DNA of 13,210 nucleotides from Flavobacteriia bacterium (lineage in GTDB: Bacteria > Bacteroidota > Bacteroidia > Flavobacteriales > Schleiferiaceae): the NCBI GenBank assembly GCA_949516455.1, contig CATILC010000200.1:1-13210 (forward strand), given 5' to 3'. Both the position numbers and the translations under genes were made by a program. The notes under the pieces are model-generated. The model saw nothing but the letters and a program-made list of their open reading frames with translations, was not told where the DNA came from and searched no databases. This document shows positions 6,821-13,210 of the stretch, piece by piece (the first letter of the stretch is position 1; each line of letters opens with the position of its first letter).

Positions 6821-7342
6821 TCAGTGTAGGACCGACTTATTTAGCAGGGACAGCGATTCCTCTACATGTCGGGTCACCTGAATTTGGGAATTGAAGACCC
6901 CTGTGCAGACCCCTGATTCATCGAATACATAGGTCACCCTCCCGGGCAACATACCAAGAAGGTCCGTGGGAACGGCAAAGGCCTTTTGAGCCAGCCGCTG
7001 CGGATCCGACAGCAGTGGAAAGGGAAGTCGATGCTTCTCAGCAAATGCACGATGCGATGCAGCTCCGTCCGAACTGATGCCGACCAGAATGGCTCCTGCT
7101 TCCATGAAGTCTTCATAGCGATCACGGAATGCACAGGCTTCGGCCGTACAACCAGGGGTATTGTCCTTGGGATAGAAATAGACCACTGCAGGCCGATCTG
7201 CGGTGATGTCCCAAAGGGATACCATCTGATTTTTCTGGTCGAGTAACCGAATGTCAGGCAACTGACTGCCTACGCGCACGCCTTGGGCCATAACTGGGGT
7301 GATTGAAAAAAAGAAAACAGAAAACAGCCCAAACAGTTTCAT
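6821..7342 (-). CDS. Exported PrxQ/Bcp-type peroxiredoxin
   Basis: This 173-residue thiol peroxidase of the AhpC/TSA-Bcp family reduces hydrogen and organic peroxides with thioredoxin-like donors. The active site PKDNTPGCTAEACAFRD gives the peroxidatic C65 in the PxxxTxxC motif and a probable resolving C70, the pair spacing of atypical 2-Cys PrxQ/Bcp enzymes. Residues 1-19 form a signal peptide (Lys2, hydrophobic core LFGLFSVFFFSI, cleavage likely after VMA), so the enzyme should work outside the cytoplasm; ordinary Bcp is cytoplasmic. It is not clearly a lipoprotein, as no Cys follows the cleavage region. Its ATG overlaps the photolyase stop as ATGA, making it the last gene of the carotenoid-pterin-photolyase run. 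Confidence 0.92.
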   Translation of the reverse strand: MKLFGLFSVFFFSITPVMAQGVRVGSQLPDIRLLDQKNQMVSLWDITADRPAVVYFYPKDNTPGCTAEACAFRDRYEDFMEAGAILVGISSDGAASHRAFAEKHRLPFPLLSDPQRLAQKAFAVPTDLLGMLPGRVTYVFDESGVCTGVFNSQIQVTRHVEESLSLLNKSVLH

Positions 7343-8667
7343 TTTTTAAGCGCTTTTTGGTAGCGGGCCAAGACCCTTTCCCGGGCCATTTTGTGATCCA
7401 CTATGGGTTCGGGGTACTTACTGCTCCCCCATTCCGGTATCCACTTTTGGACATATTCGAGTTTGGGGTCGAATTTTTGAAGCTGCAAATGCGGGTTGAA
7501 AACCCGGAAGTAGGGTGCGGCATCGCAACCGGAAGAGGCAGCCCACTGCCATCCACCGACATTGCTCGCCAGTTCGAAATCCAGGAGTTTGGCTGCGAAG
7601 TAGCGTTCGCCTCTCTTCCAGTCGATGAGTAGGTGCTTGGTCAGGAATGAGGCGGTCACCATGCGTACCCGATTGTGCATGAATCCCGTGGCATTGAGTT
7701 CTCTCATCCCCGCATCCACCAGTGGATATCCTGTACGTCCTTCGCACCAGGCGGTGAAATGCGCCTCGTTTTCTTCCCACTCAATGGCATCATACGCCGG
7801 TTTGAAAGCCTGATTCACCGATCGTGGGAAATGATAAATGATCATCTGATAGAAATCCCGCCAGATCAATTCATTCAGCCATTTTTCATTGTGTTCTTCT
7901 CCCATTTGCGCGCACTGTCGAATGCTGATCGTTCCAAAACGGAGGTGGAGGCTGAGTCTAGAGGTGCCTTGTACCGAGGGGATGTCCCTGGTTTTGTGGT
8001 AGTCTTTGAGCAGTTTTTGCTGCGTCACCCGTTCCGGAAATGCAGGCTCCTGCGGGACAAAGCCCATTTCTTCGAGCGGGATCAGAGCTTGGGGTTTCAT
8101 GGGCAGCAGATCATACAAGTGGTCCAGGCTGGGCCAATGAACGATGGGATGTTCTTTCAGATGTTCTTTCCATTTCCGCATGTAGGGCGAGAACACCGTG
8201 TACGGCTTGCCGTCTTTTTTGACCACTTCCGAACGGTCAAAAACGACATGGTCTTTGTAGCCTTTGAAGGGGATCTCTTTTCCCTCGAGATAACGATGGA
8301 TCGCTTCATCCCTTTTTCGCGCGTAGGGTTCGTAATCGCGATTGGCGTAAAGTGCCCGAACATCCATTTGTTCAGCGAGTTCAGAAATGACCTCCAATGG
8401 ATCGCCATGGAAAACACTCAGGTCTGAACCCCAGTTGGCCATCTCTTTTTTGAGTCTTCTGAGTTCTTGGTGAATGAACTGGACACGCGGATCGGGTCCA
8501 CCGCTCAGTGGGCGGAGGATGTTTTGATCGAAAATGAAAACCGCCATGACCTTGTGCCCGCTTTCCAAAGCACGGTACAAAGCGTGGTTGTCTTCGAGTC
8601 GAAGATCCCTTCGAAACCAAAAAAGGGCCAAAGGTTCAGTGGGAAGATGCATTCCTTCTTTCTTCAT
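7339..8667 (-). CDS. phrB: Class I deoxyribodipyrimidine photolyase
   Basis: The enzyme uses light and FADH- to split cyclobutane pyrimidine dimers. The 442-residue protein has an N-terminal antenna-type domain (LFWFRRDLRLEDN, 15-27) and a C-terminal FAD domain. The FAD-binding segment TSRLSLHLRFG is at 235-245. The electron-transfer tryptophan triad of E. coli PhrB (W306, W359, W382) is matched by W297, W350 and W373, and the substrate-contacting W277 by W269. The FAD-site segment GGWQWAAS then SGCDAAPYFRVFNP is intact, favouring a true CPD photolyase over a cryptochrome. The antenna chromophore cannot be read with certainty. An ATG at 8652 is an alternative start; the ATG at 8667 overlaps the flavin reductase by 32 bases, the later one by 17. 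Confidence 0.95.
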   Translation of the reverse strand: MKKEGMHLPTEPLALFWFRRDLRLEDNHALYRALESGHKVMAVFIFDQNILRPLSGGPDPRVQFIHQELRRLKKEMANWGSDLSVFHGDPLEVISELAEQMDVRALYANRDYEPYARKRDEAIHRYLEGKEIPFKGYKDHVVFDRSEVVKKDGKPYTVFSPYMRKWKEHLKEHPIVHWPSLDHLYDLLPMKPQALIPLEEMGFVPQEPAFPERVTQQKLLKDYHKTRDIPSVQGTSRLSLHLRFGTISIRQCAQMGEEHNEKWLNELIWRDFYQMIIYHFPRSVNQAFKPAYDAIEWEENEAHFTAWCEGRTGYPLVDAGMRELNATGFMHNRVRMVTASFLTKHLLIDWKRGERYFAAKLLDFELASNVGGWQWAASSGCDAAPYFRVFNPHLQLQKFDPKLEYVQKWIPEWGSSKYPEPIVDHKMARERVLARYQKALKK

Positions 8668-9265
8668 CTGCTCTACTCAAAACTTGATTGTTCATATACA
8701 GATCAAGGCCGCAAACGTTCAGCCAGTCCTCGGGTCGAGGCAATTGATCGCTGTCCAATTGATCCTCTCTGATCTGTATCGACTGAACACGACCAATGAG
8801 CATTCGGCATTGATTGGAACGTATGGGGATCATCTCTTCTGCTTGCAGGGTGATGCGGGCCAGTGAATCTTCGATCAGCGGCAGATCGCTCCCGTGGATC
8901 GTTTCTTCCACCCACTCACATTCATCGAATTCACTCTGATCTGCCCCAAAGGCAAAAGAAGTCGAGTGGGCTTTTTGCCATTCTTCAAAGTGAACGGCGT
9001 GGATGCAATAATGCCCGGTGTCTTCGATATTGTCAAGACTTTGGTGCCGGCTGCTTTTTGGCCGAAAAAGGACACCGATCAGCGGCGGATTGGCGCCGAC
9101 GTGTACCACCTGACTGAACAGACCGATGTTCGCGATTCCGTCTGAAGACCGCGTGGTGAGCAACCAGGCTGTCCGACTGCCACCGATCCGATTGATGAGG
9201 TCCCGTCGATACCGTCGGTCAAGACCGAGCAGATCGCTCCGGCTCCATTCCCTGAATGGGGTCAA
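8636..9265 (-). CDS. Flavin reductase family protein (FMN split barrel), TTG start
   Basis: This 209-residue protein belongs to the flavin-reductase-like/DIM6 split-barrel family, whose members bind FMN and often reduce free flavin with NAD(P)H. The family core is clear: YRRDLINRIGG (19-29), NIGLFSQVVHVGANPPLIGVLF-type barrel strands (46-67) with the conserved RP at 68-69, and TGHYCIHAV near 83-91. The start must be TTG at 9265: an in-frame TAA lies two codons upstream, there is no ATG before the core, and the TTG overlaps the SDR stop as TTGA. Adjacent to photolyase, one role would be supplying reduced flavin, but no partner is proven. The real substrate is unknown. Confidence 0.9.
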   Translation of the reverse strand: MTPFREWSRSDLLGLDRRYRRDLINRIGGSRTAWLLTTRSSDGIANIGLFSQVVHVGANPPLIGVLFRPKSSRHQSLDNIEDTGHYCIHAVHFEEWQKAHSTSFAFGADQSEFDECEWVEETIHGSDLPLIEDSLARITLQAEEMIPIRSNQCRMLIGRVQSIQIREDQLDSDQLPRPEDWLNVCGLDLYMNNQVLSRADEERRNASSH

Positions 9266-9963
9266 AGTGTTTTAAGACTCGACATTCCACCGTCCACACT
9301 CAGAACTTGCCCTGTGATCCAGGATGCGTTTTCAGACATCAGGTAAGCAGCAGCTTCTGCCAATTCGTTGGCGCTTCCGATTCTTTTCAATGGATGCCTC
9401 AGGGCAGAATTTTCCCTCTTTTTCTCATTGTTCAGGAGGCCTTCGGCCAGGGGAGTATCTACAAGCGACGGGGCAATGGCGTTGAACCGTATGCTTGGCG
9501 CATACTCCGCGGCCAGTGAGCGTACGAGCCCTTCGACCGCACCTTTGGCAGAAGCGATCCCAGAGTGAAAGGGCATTCCTGTTTGTACGGCCACGGTACT
9601 GAACAGCACAACGGAAGGGTTGCTTCCCTTTTTTAGGGCTGGAAGGGCCTTTTGAATGGTTCGGATGGCACCGAAAAGATTGATTTCCATCTCCGACCTG
9701 AAGGCCGAAAGTGGAATTCTGTGGAAGGGTTTCAATTGTATGCTGCCCGGCATATAGATCAAGCCATCGATCGACTCGGGACAGCTCAGCTCGCTGTTTT
9801 CGTCCGTGGCATCGAAGGCATATTGCGTGAGATTCGGATGGGAAAAACTTGTGTCTGGTGTTCTGGAACAGGCGATAATGTGATGCCCCGCGTTCAACTG
9901 ATGGTCGAGAAAAGCTTTTCCGATGCCCGAATTGCCACCGATCAGGAGATAAGATCTGCTCAT
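9262..9963 (-). CDS. SDR family protein with substituted catalytic tyrosine
   Basis: This is a 233-residue classical short-chain dehydrogenase/reductase fold. The cofactor loop GGNSGIG (9-15) and the N95 equivalent are present, as are the C-terminal NAIAPSLVDTPL and WITGQVLSVDGGMSS segments. The normal catalytic YxxxK reads IASAK: K140 is kept but the tyrosine position is I136, and the serine position is S122 or T123. Similar Bacteroidota SDRs with MPFH followed by a non-Tyr residue are familiar to me, so this is likely a family trait, not a recent defect. ATG at 9963 overlaps the folE stop as ATGA. Its place after PTPS-like and FolE genes recalls sepiapterin reductase, also an SDR, but the missing tyrosine argues for caution about any reductase activity. 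Confidence 0.9.
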   Translation of the reverse strand: MSRSYLLIGGNSGIGKAFLDHQLNAGHHIIACSRTPDTSFSHPNLTQYAFDATDENSELSCPESIDGLIYMPGSIQLKPFHRIPLSAFRSEMEINLFGAIRTIQKALPALKKGSNPSVVLFSTVAVQTGMPFHSGIASAKGAVEGLVRSLAAEYAPSIRFNAIAPSLVDTPLAEGLLNNEKKRENSALRHPLKRIGSANELAEAAAYLMSENASWITGQVLSVDGGMSSLKTL

Positions 9964-10682
9964 CGTGCGTAGAGGTGTTTCAGGAATTCGTCCCGTACTT
10001 CTTTCTTTTTGAACTGGCCGGAGTAGTGGGATGTCAGTGTACTGCTGCCATCGTCTTCGATCCCTCTTGTTTTCACGCAGAAATGTTCGGCGTCTATGAG
10101 CACGGCTACGTCATCTGTGCGCAACGCAAATTTGAGTTCCTGAGCGATTTGTTCAGTCAAACGCTCCTGAACCTGCGGTCTTTTCGAAAAGTAACGGACA
10201 ATGCGGTTGATCTTGCTCAGACCAATGACGTAACCGTTCGACAGATAGGCGACGTGTGCAACCCCGATGATCGGGACCAGGTGATGTTCACAATAGGAAT
10301 GCACTTTCACCCCTTTCTCCACCAACATTTCGGAATACTGGAATGCGTTTGCAAATAATTTGGATTCCGGTTTGTTCTCCGGCATCAAGCCACCAAATAC
10401 TTCATTCACATACATCTTCGCCACTCTTCTGGGTGTGCCCTGCAGACTCTCATCCTTCAGGTCCAAGCCAAGGATATGCAGGACATCCCTCATTTTCTCT
10501 TCGATCTTATCCACTTTTTGTTCTGGAGAAAGATCGAATGCATCTTTCCTCAAGGGAGTTTCTACAGAGGTGGCCGTATGCTGATCACCGATCCAGTCGG
10601 CCTGTTCGGCAATGTCTTCTATATCCGAAATGCCCTTGGCCTTAGTGGCCTTCGTAGCTAACAAAGTTTCGCGGAGTTTCAT
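9960..10682 (-). CDS. folE: GTP cyclohydrolase I
   Basis: FolE converts GTP to 7,8-dihydroneopterin triphosphate, the entry step for folate and tetrahydropterins. The 240-residue protein has the zinc ligands C131 and H134 in SYCEHHLVPIIG and C202 in AEHFCVKTRG, plus STLTSHYSGQF. The catalytic domain (from about residue 55) is complete. The ATATSAETPLRKDAF-like segment is represented by ATSVETPLRKDAF (37-49). The first 30 or so residues are poorly conserved and overlap the upstream pterin synthase gene by 41 bases; a TTG at codon 7 would shorten this to 23. No ATG occurs between there and the core. Being placed between a PTPS-like gene and an SDR suggests a pterin branch separate from, or added to, housekeeping folate synthesis. 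Confidence 0.96.
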   Translation of the reverse strand: MKLRETLLATKATKAKGISDIEDIAEQADWIGDQHTATSVETPLRKDAFDLSPEQKVDKIEEKMRDVLHILGLDLKDESLQGTPRRVAKMYVNEVFGGLMPENKPESKLFANAFQYSEMLVEKGVKVHSYCEHHLVPIIGVAHVAYLSNGYVIGLSKINRIVRYFSKRPQVQERLTEQIAQELKFALRTDDVAVLIDAEHFCVKTRGIEDDGSSTLTSHYSGQFKKKEVRDEFLKHLYAR

Positions 10683-11052
10683 AAAGTGTGATTTTTAGGG
10701 AGTGGTCTTCCTGTATGTGGGGGTTCAATCGATGCCATATGGCAATGGCAATGTTTTCTGCCGTTGGATTCAGGTTCTTGAATTCTTCAACTTCTTCGTT
10801 CAGATTTTTGTGATCGTATCGGTCTTCGATCTCCGCTTTAATGAGATCGGCAAGCCATTTCATATCGACCACATAACCCGTTTCGCTGTCGACTTTCCCG
10901 TTCACATGTACGATCAATTCGTAATTGTGGCCATGGTAGCGCGGATTGGTGCACTTCCCAAAGACCGATCTGTTCTTTTCAGCATCCCACTGCGGATTGT
11001 GCAGTCGATGGGCGGCATTGAAGTGTGCGTGTCGGCTTACTGTAACTCGCAT
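10642..11052 (-). CDS. 6-pyruvoyl-tetrahydropterin synthase/QueD family, biopterin-type motif
   Basis: The 136-residue enzyme of the PTPS/QueD superfamily acts on dihydroneopterin triphosphate, the FolE product. Zinc ligands are H15 (HFNAAHRLHN), H40 and H42 (CTNPRYHGHNY). The nucleophile C34 is separated from HGH by five residues (CxxxxxHGH), as in animal PTPS, whereas QueD has CxxxHGH. The DHKNL segment (D80, H81) and E125 in LYETPRNFV complete the active site. Together these favour 6-pyruvoyl-tetrahydropterin formation over the queuosine-precursor step, although the family is promiscuous. The gene overlaps idi by 16 bases and folE by 41. Automated pipelines may call it QueD or 6-carboxytetrahydropterin synthase. 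Confidence 0.93.
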   Translation of the reverse strand: MRVTVSRHAHFNAAHRLHNPQWDAEKNRSVFGKCTNPRYHGHNYELIVHVNGKVDSETGYVVDMKWLADLIKAEIEDRYDHKNLNEEVEEFKNLNPTAENIAIAIWHRLNPHIQEDHSLKITLYETPRNFVSYEGH

Positions 11053-11567
11053 GCATATCTGTTTAACTCCTCAAAGTGGTTCTGGATCAACAGAATGAAC
11101 CAGGGCGTGAATTGGCTGGGCTTGCGCTCGATCTCTTGGCGCACAGTATCCAAACTCATCCACTCAAAGTCCATGGCTTCTTCCCGGTTCAAAGCGGGCA
11201 ACTCGTTGGATCGTCCCACCAACACATGGTCGAGTTCATGTTCAATGAGTCCATTGTCGAATTCCGCGCGGTAGCGAAAATGAAACAATGGCTGAAGTGT
11301 GGCTTTCATGCCCATTTCCTCCATTAGGCGGCGTTCGCCAGCGGCCAATACCTCCTCTCCATCGCGGGGGTGGGAACAACAACTGTTGGTCCAGAGGCCT
11401 GGACTATGGTATTTGCCAAGGGCTCTTCTCTGGATGAGAAGCTCTGATTCTGCATTGAAGATCAGGACGGAAATGGCCCGATGGAGCGCTCCTTGTTCGT
11501 GCGCTTTTAATTTCTCCATCAGTCCGAGAGGAGCATCGTGCTCATCGACCAGGATAACGTATTCCAT
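11037..11567 (-). CDS. idi: Isopentenyl-diphosphate delta-isomerase type I
   Basis: Idi interconverts isopentenyl and dimethylallyl diphosphate, balancing precursors for carotenoids. The 176-residue Nudix-fold protein has the catalytic Cys C64 and metal ligand H66 in WTNSCCSHP, further ligands H23 and H29 (AHEQGALH), and E109/E111 in GLIEHELDHV, where E111 or E109 matches the E. coli catalytic glutamate pair. A degenerate Nudix segment lies around 70-86. The spacing between the first two His ligands is five residues instead of six in E. coli, which I consider ordinary variation. It begins three bases after the crtB stop and overlaps the pterin synthase start, indicating co-transcription with carotenoid genes. 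Confidence 0.96.
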   Translation of the reverse strand: MEYVILVDEHDAPLGLMEKLKAHEQGALHRAISVLIFNAESELLIQRRALGKYHSPGLWTNSCCSHPRDGEEVLAAGERRLMEEMGMKATLQPLFHFRYRAEFDNGLIEHELDHVLVGRSNELPALNREEAMDFEWMSLDTVRQEIERKPSQFTPWFILLIQNHFEELNRYACELQ

Positions 11568-11570
11568 GGA

Positions 11571-12410
11571 TCAAAGGAGATTGAAACTGTGACGTAAATA
11601 GGAGCTGAACAGCAACGAATACTTCTTTTGGTTGGGGATGCGAACCCGTTCTTCGAGAAGCTTCTCCGCTGGTGTGTTCTTTATTTTTTGCAGAAGGGCA
11701 TAGTAGTACACATAGGCGATGTATACTCCGAAGCGCGCACCTTTTGGGAGTTGTTTGATGCCTTCGTATCCCTTTTTGAAGTCGATCTCGATGTCTTCTT
11801 CAAGGGTTGATTTTGTTGTTTCGGTGAATTCAGAGAGGTCCACGCCCGGGAAATAGGTACGCCCCAGATGACGGTAGTCCGCTTCTAGATCTCTGAGGAA
11901 ATTGATCTTCTGGAAAGCAGAGCCGAGTGCCATTGCGGGTTTTTTCAATCGCTGATACTCCGTATTGTCTCCTTCTGTGAAGACCCTGAGACACATCAGT
12001 CCAACGACCTCTGCCGAGCCCAGGATGTAGGTCTTCAATTCTTCCTCTCCGTACTCCTTTTTCTGAAGATCCATCTCCATGCTGTGGAGAAAGGTCTCGA
12101 TCAATTCCGGCTCGACATGGTATTCATTTACGACCCGTTGGAAGGCATGAAGGATCGGATTCATGCTGATTCCCTTTTCTATGGCCTCCCAAGTATCTTT
12201 TCGGAATTCATCGAGCAGGTGTTGTTTGGGGTAGTCGTGGAATGTGTCGACGATCTCATCGGCGAAGCGGACAAAACCATAAATGCCATAGATCGGGTCA
12301 TGGATCTTCTTATCCAGGCAGTAGATGCCCAAAGAAAAGGAAGTGCTATAGGCCCGGGTGACCATGCGCGAAGAACGAAAAGATATTTTGTGGTAGAGAT
12401 CCATCATCAT
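11571..12410 (-). CDS. crtB: Phytoene synthase
   Basis: CrtB condenses two geranylgeranyl diphosphates into phytoene, the first committed carotenoid step. The 279-residue length is typical. The two aspartate-rich Mg-diphosphate motifs are DEIVD (51-55) in FVRFADEIVDTF and DLEAD (174-178) in NFLRDLEADY, with the usual RTYFP segment following at 184-188. The AYSTSFSLG segment at 20-28 is the expected N-terminal signature. The first ATG (12408-12410) shares one base with the crtI stop (TAATG); it is followed by two more ATGs, so the exact start among three adjacent codons is open. Squalene or hydroxysqualene synthases are related, but the pairing with crtI supports phytoene. Confidence 0.95.
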   Translation of the reverse strand: MMMDLYHKISFRSSRMVTRAYSTSFSLGIYCLDKKIHDPIYGIYGFVRFADEIVDTFHDYPKQHLLDEFRKDTWEAIEKGISMNPILHAFQRVVNEYHVEPELIETFLHSMEMDLQKKEYGEEELKTYILGSAEVVGLMCLRVFTEGDNTEYQRLKKPAMALGSAFQKINFLRDLEADYRHLGRTYFPGVDLSEFTETTKSTLEEDIEIDFKKGYEGIKQLPKGARFGVYIAYVYYYALLQKIKNTPAEKLLEERVRIPNQKKYSLLFSSYLRHSFNLL

Positions 12411-13210
12411 TATTGGGGGTTGAATTCTTTGGCAATTTCATTGCTCACGACCTCTCCCGAAATCAAAGAGGGAGGCACGCCCGGCCCTGGGGTGGTCAAT
12501 TGTCCTGTAAAATACAGGTTTTTGATCTTCTTGCTTTTCAGGGAGGGTTTGAGCAAGGCGGTTTGGTCAAGAGTATTGGCCAGACCGTAGGCATTTCCCT
12601 TGAATGCGTGGTAGTCCTCCATGAATTCACGATGCGCATACGAGCGCTTGAAGACAACTGAGGAGCGTACATCCATCCCTGTTCGCGCCTCGAGCCGATC
12701 CATCACCAGATCGTAATAATACGCTCGGGTGGCATCGCTGTCTTCAAGATCGGGCGCTACTGGTATGAGCAGGAATAGGTTTTCCTTGCCTTCCGGTGCG
12801 ACAGATGGGTCTGTTTTGGAGGGACAGGAAGCGTAGAACAATGGTTTTTCTGGCCATTGGGGTTCGTCGTATATCTCGTACGCATGCTGCGTGAAGTCCT
12901 CGTCAAAAAACAAATTGTGGTGCAACAGGCCAGGAATGGGCTTGTCCACTCCGAGGTAGAACAGGAGGGACGAGGGTGCCATTTTTCTCTTATCCCAATA
13001 CTCAGGTGAATAATTGCGCTTTTCTTTTGGAAGCAGCTGTTGGTCGACATGGGCGTAGTCCGCTCCGCCAATGACCACATCTGCGTGGATCTCTCCTTTT
13101 GTAGTACGAATGGAGCCGATGGTGCCGTCCTCTTTGAAAGAAAATCCAGTCACCTCTTCATCGAGCCGAAGTTCCACTCCTTTTTCCTCTGCAACACGAA
13201 CCATTCCCTC
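12410..13210 (-). CDS. crtI: Phytoene desaturase (C-terminal part, cut by window edge)
   Basis: CrtI is an FAD-dependent, membrane-associated desaturase that converts phytoene toward lycopene. Only about 266 C-terminal codons are visible, of an expected 490 or so; the reading frame runs open to the last base, so the ATG near 13204 is internal and the FAD-binding N-terminus is outside. The visible part shows AEEKGVELRLDEEVTGF, VVIGGADYAHVDQQLLP, the SLLFYLGVDKPIPGLLHHNLFF core and the typical C-terminal LYFTGQLTTPGPGVPPSLISG that closes the FAD site. The stop overlaps the crtB start by one base. A related diapolycopene or carotenoid oxidase is possible, but the crtB partner makes phytoene desaturase the best call. 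Confidence 0.93.
   Translation of the reverse strand, partial: EGMVRVAEEKGVELRLDEEVTGFSFKEDGTIGSIRTTKGEIHADVVIGGADYAHVDQQLLPKEKRNYSPEYWDKRKMAPSSLLFYLGVDKPIPGLLHHNLFFDEDFTQHAYEIYDEPQWPEKPLFYASCPSKTDPSVAPEGKENLFLLIPVAPDLEDSDATRAYYYDLVMDRLEARTGMDVRSSVVFKRSYAHREFMEDYHAFKGNAYGLANTLDQTALLKPSLKSKKIKNLYFTGQLTTPGPGVPPSLISGEVVSNEIAKEFNPQ

Noticed and set aside
7675..8427. 250-codon open frame on the plus strand
   Set aside because: It lies wholly antisense to the photolyase gene, whose motifs are intact, and has no recognisable domain.
13202..13204. ATG near the window edge as the crtI start
   Set aside because: The frame continues to the window end, and the protein after this ATG is only the C-terminal half of a CrtI; the codon is internal.
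1..13210. CRISPR arrays, insertion sequences, tRNA or rRNA genes, phage or defence genes
   Set aside because: No regularly spaced repeats, transposase, integrase or RNA gene signatures were seen; nearly all bases belong to recognised chromosomal genes.

Overview
The window is a gene-dense piece of a Bacteroidota chromosome, probably from a pigmented, Flavobacteriales-like bacterium. The evidence is protein style and promoters. The S16 protein carries a long acidic tail, the RecQ is the Bacteroidota-type short form, and aminotransferase IV, YqgE, PdxH and HU sit together. Several starts are preceded by TAnnTTTG, the -7 element of the Bacteroidota primary sigma factor, and Shine-Dalgarno sequences are mostly absent. 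No mobile element, CRISPR array, tRNA or rRNA was seen. No gene-free stretch exceeds about 150 bases.

Layout. (1) 27-2445: a class IV aminotransferase (+) converges on and overlaps yqgE (-). pdxH (+) is divergent from yqgE and ends at a strong bidirectional terminator shared with an HU gene (-). (2) 2592-6744, all minus strand: rpsP, an AAA_28-type P-loop ATPase, a RecQ helicase and fmt. The last three are coupled by 4-base stop/start overlaps. (3) 6821-13210, all minus strand: crtI (cut by the window edge), crtB, idi, a 6-pyruvoyl-tetrahydropterin-synthase-like gene, folE, an SDR, a flavin reductase, a class I photolyase and an exported PrxQ/Bcp-type peroxiredoxin. These nine genes are packed with overlaps or gaps of only a few bases, so they look like one transcript.

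The third block is the most interesting part. It joins the isoprenoid-to-phytoene-to-desaturated-carotenoid route, the first steps of tetrahydropterin synthesis, flavin reduction, light-driven DNA repair and peroxide removal. I read it as a photoprotection operon. The pterin synthase has the CxxxxxHGH spacing of the biopterin-type enzyme rather than the QueD spacing. The adjacent SDR lacks the usual catalytic tyrosine. Whether these genes make a biopterin-like cofactor or a photolyase antenna pterin cannot be settled from sequence alone. Most individual families are well known; what is unusual is their combination and the coupling signals.
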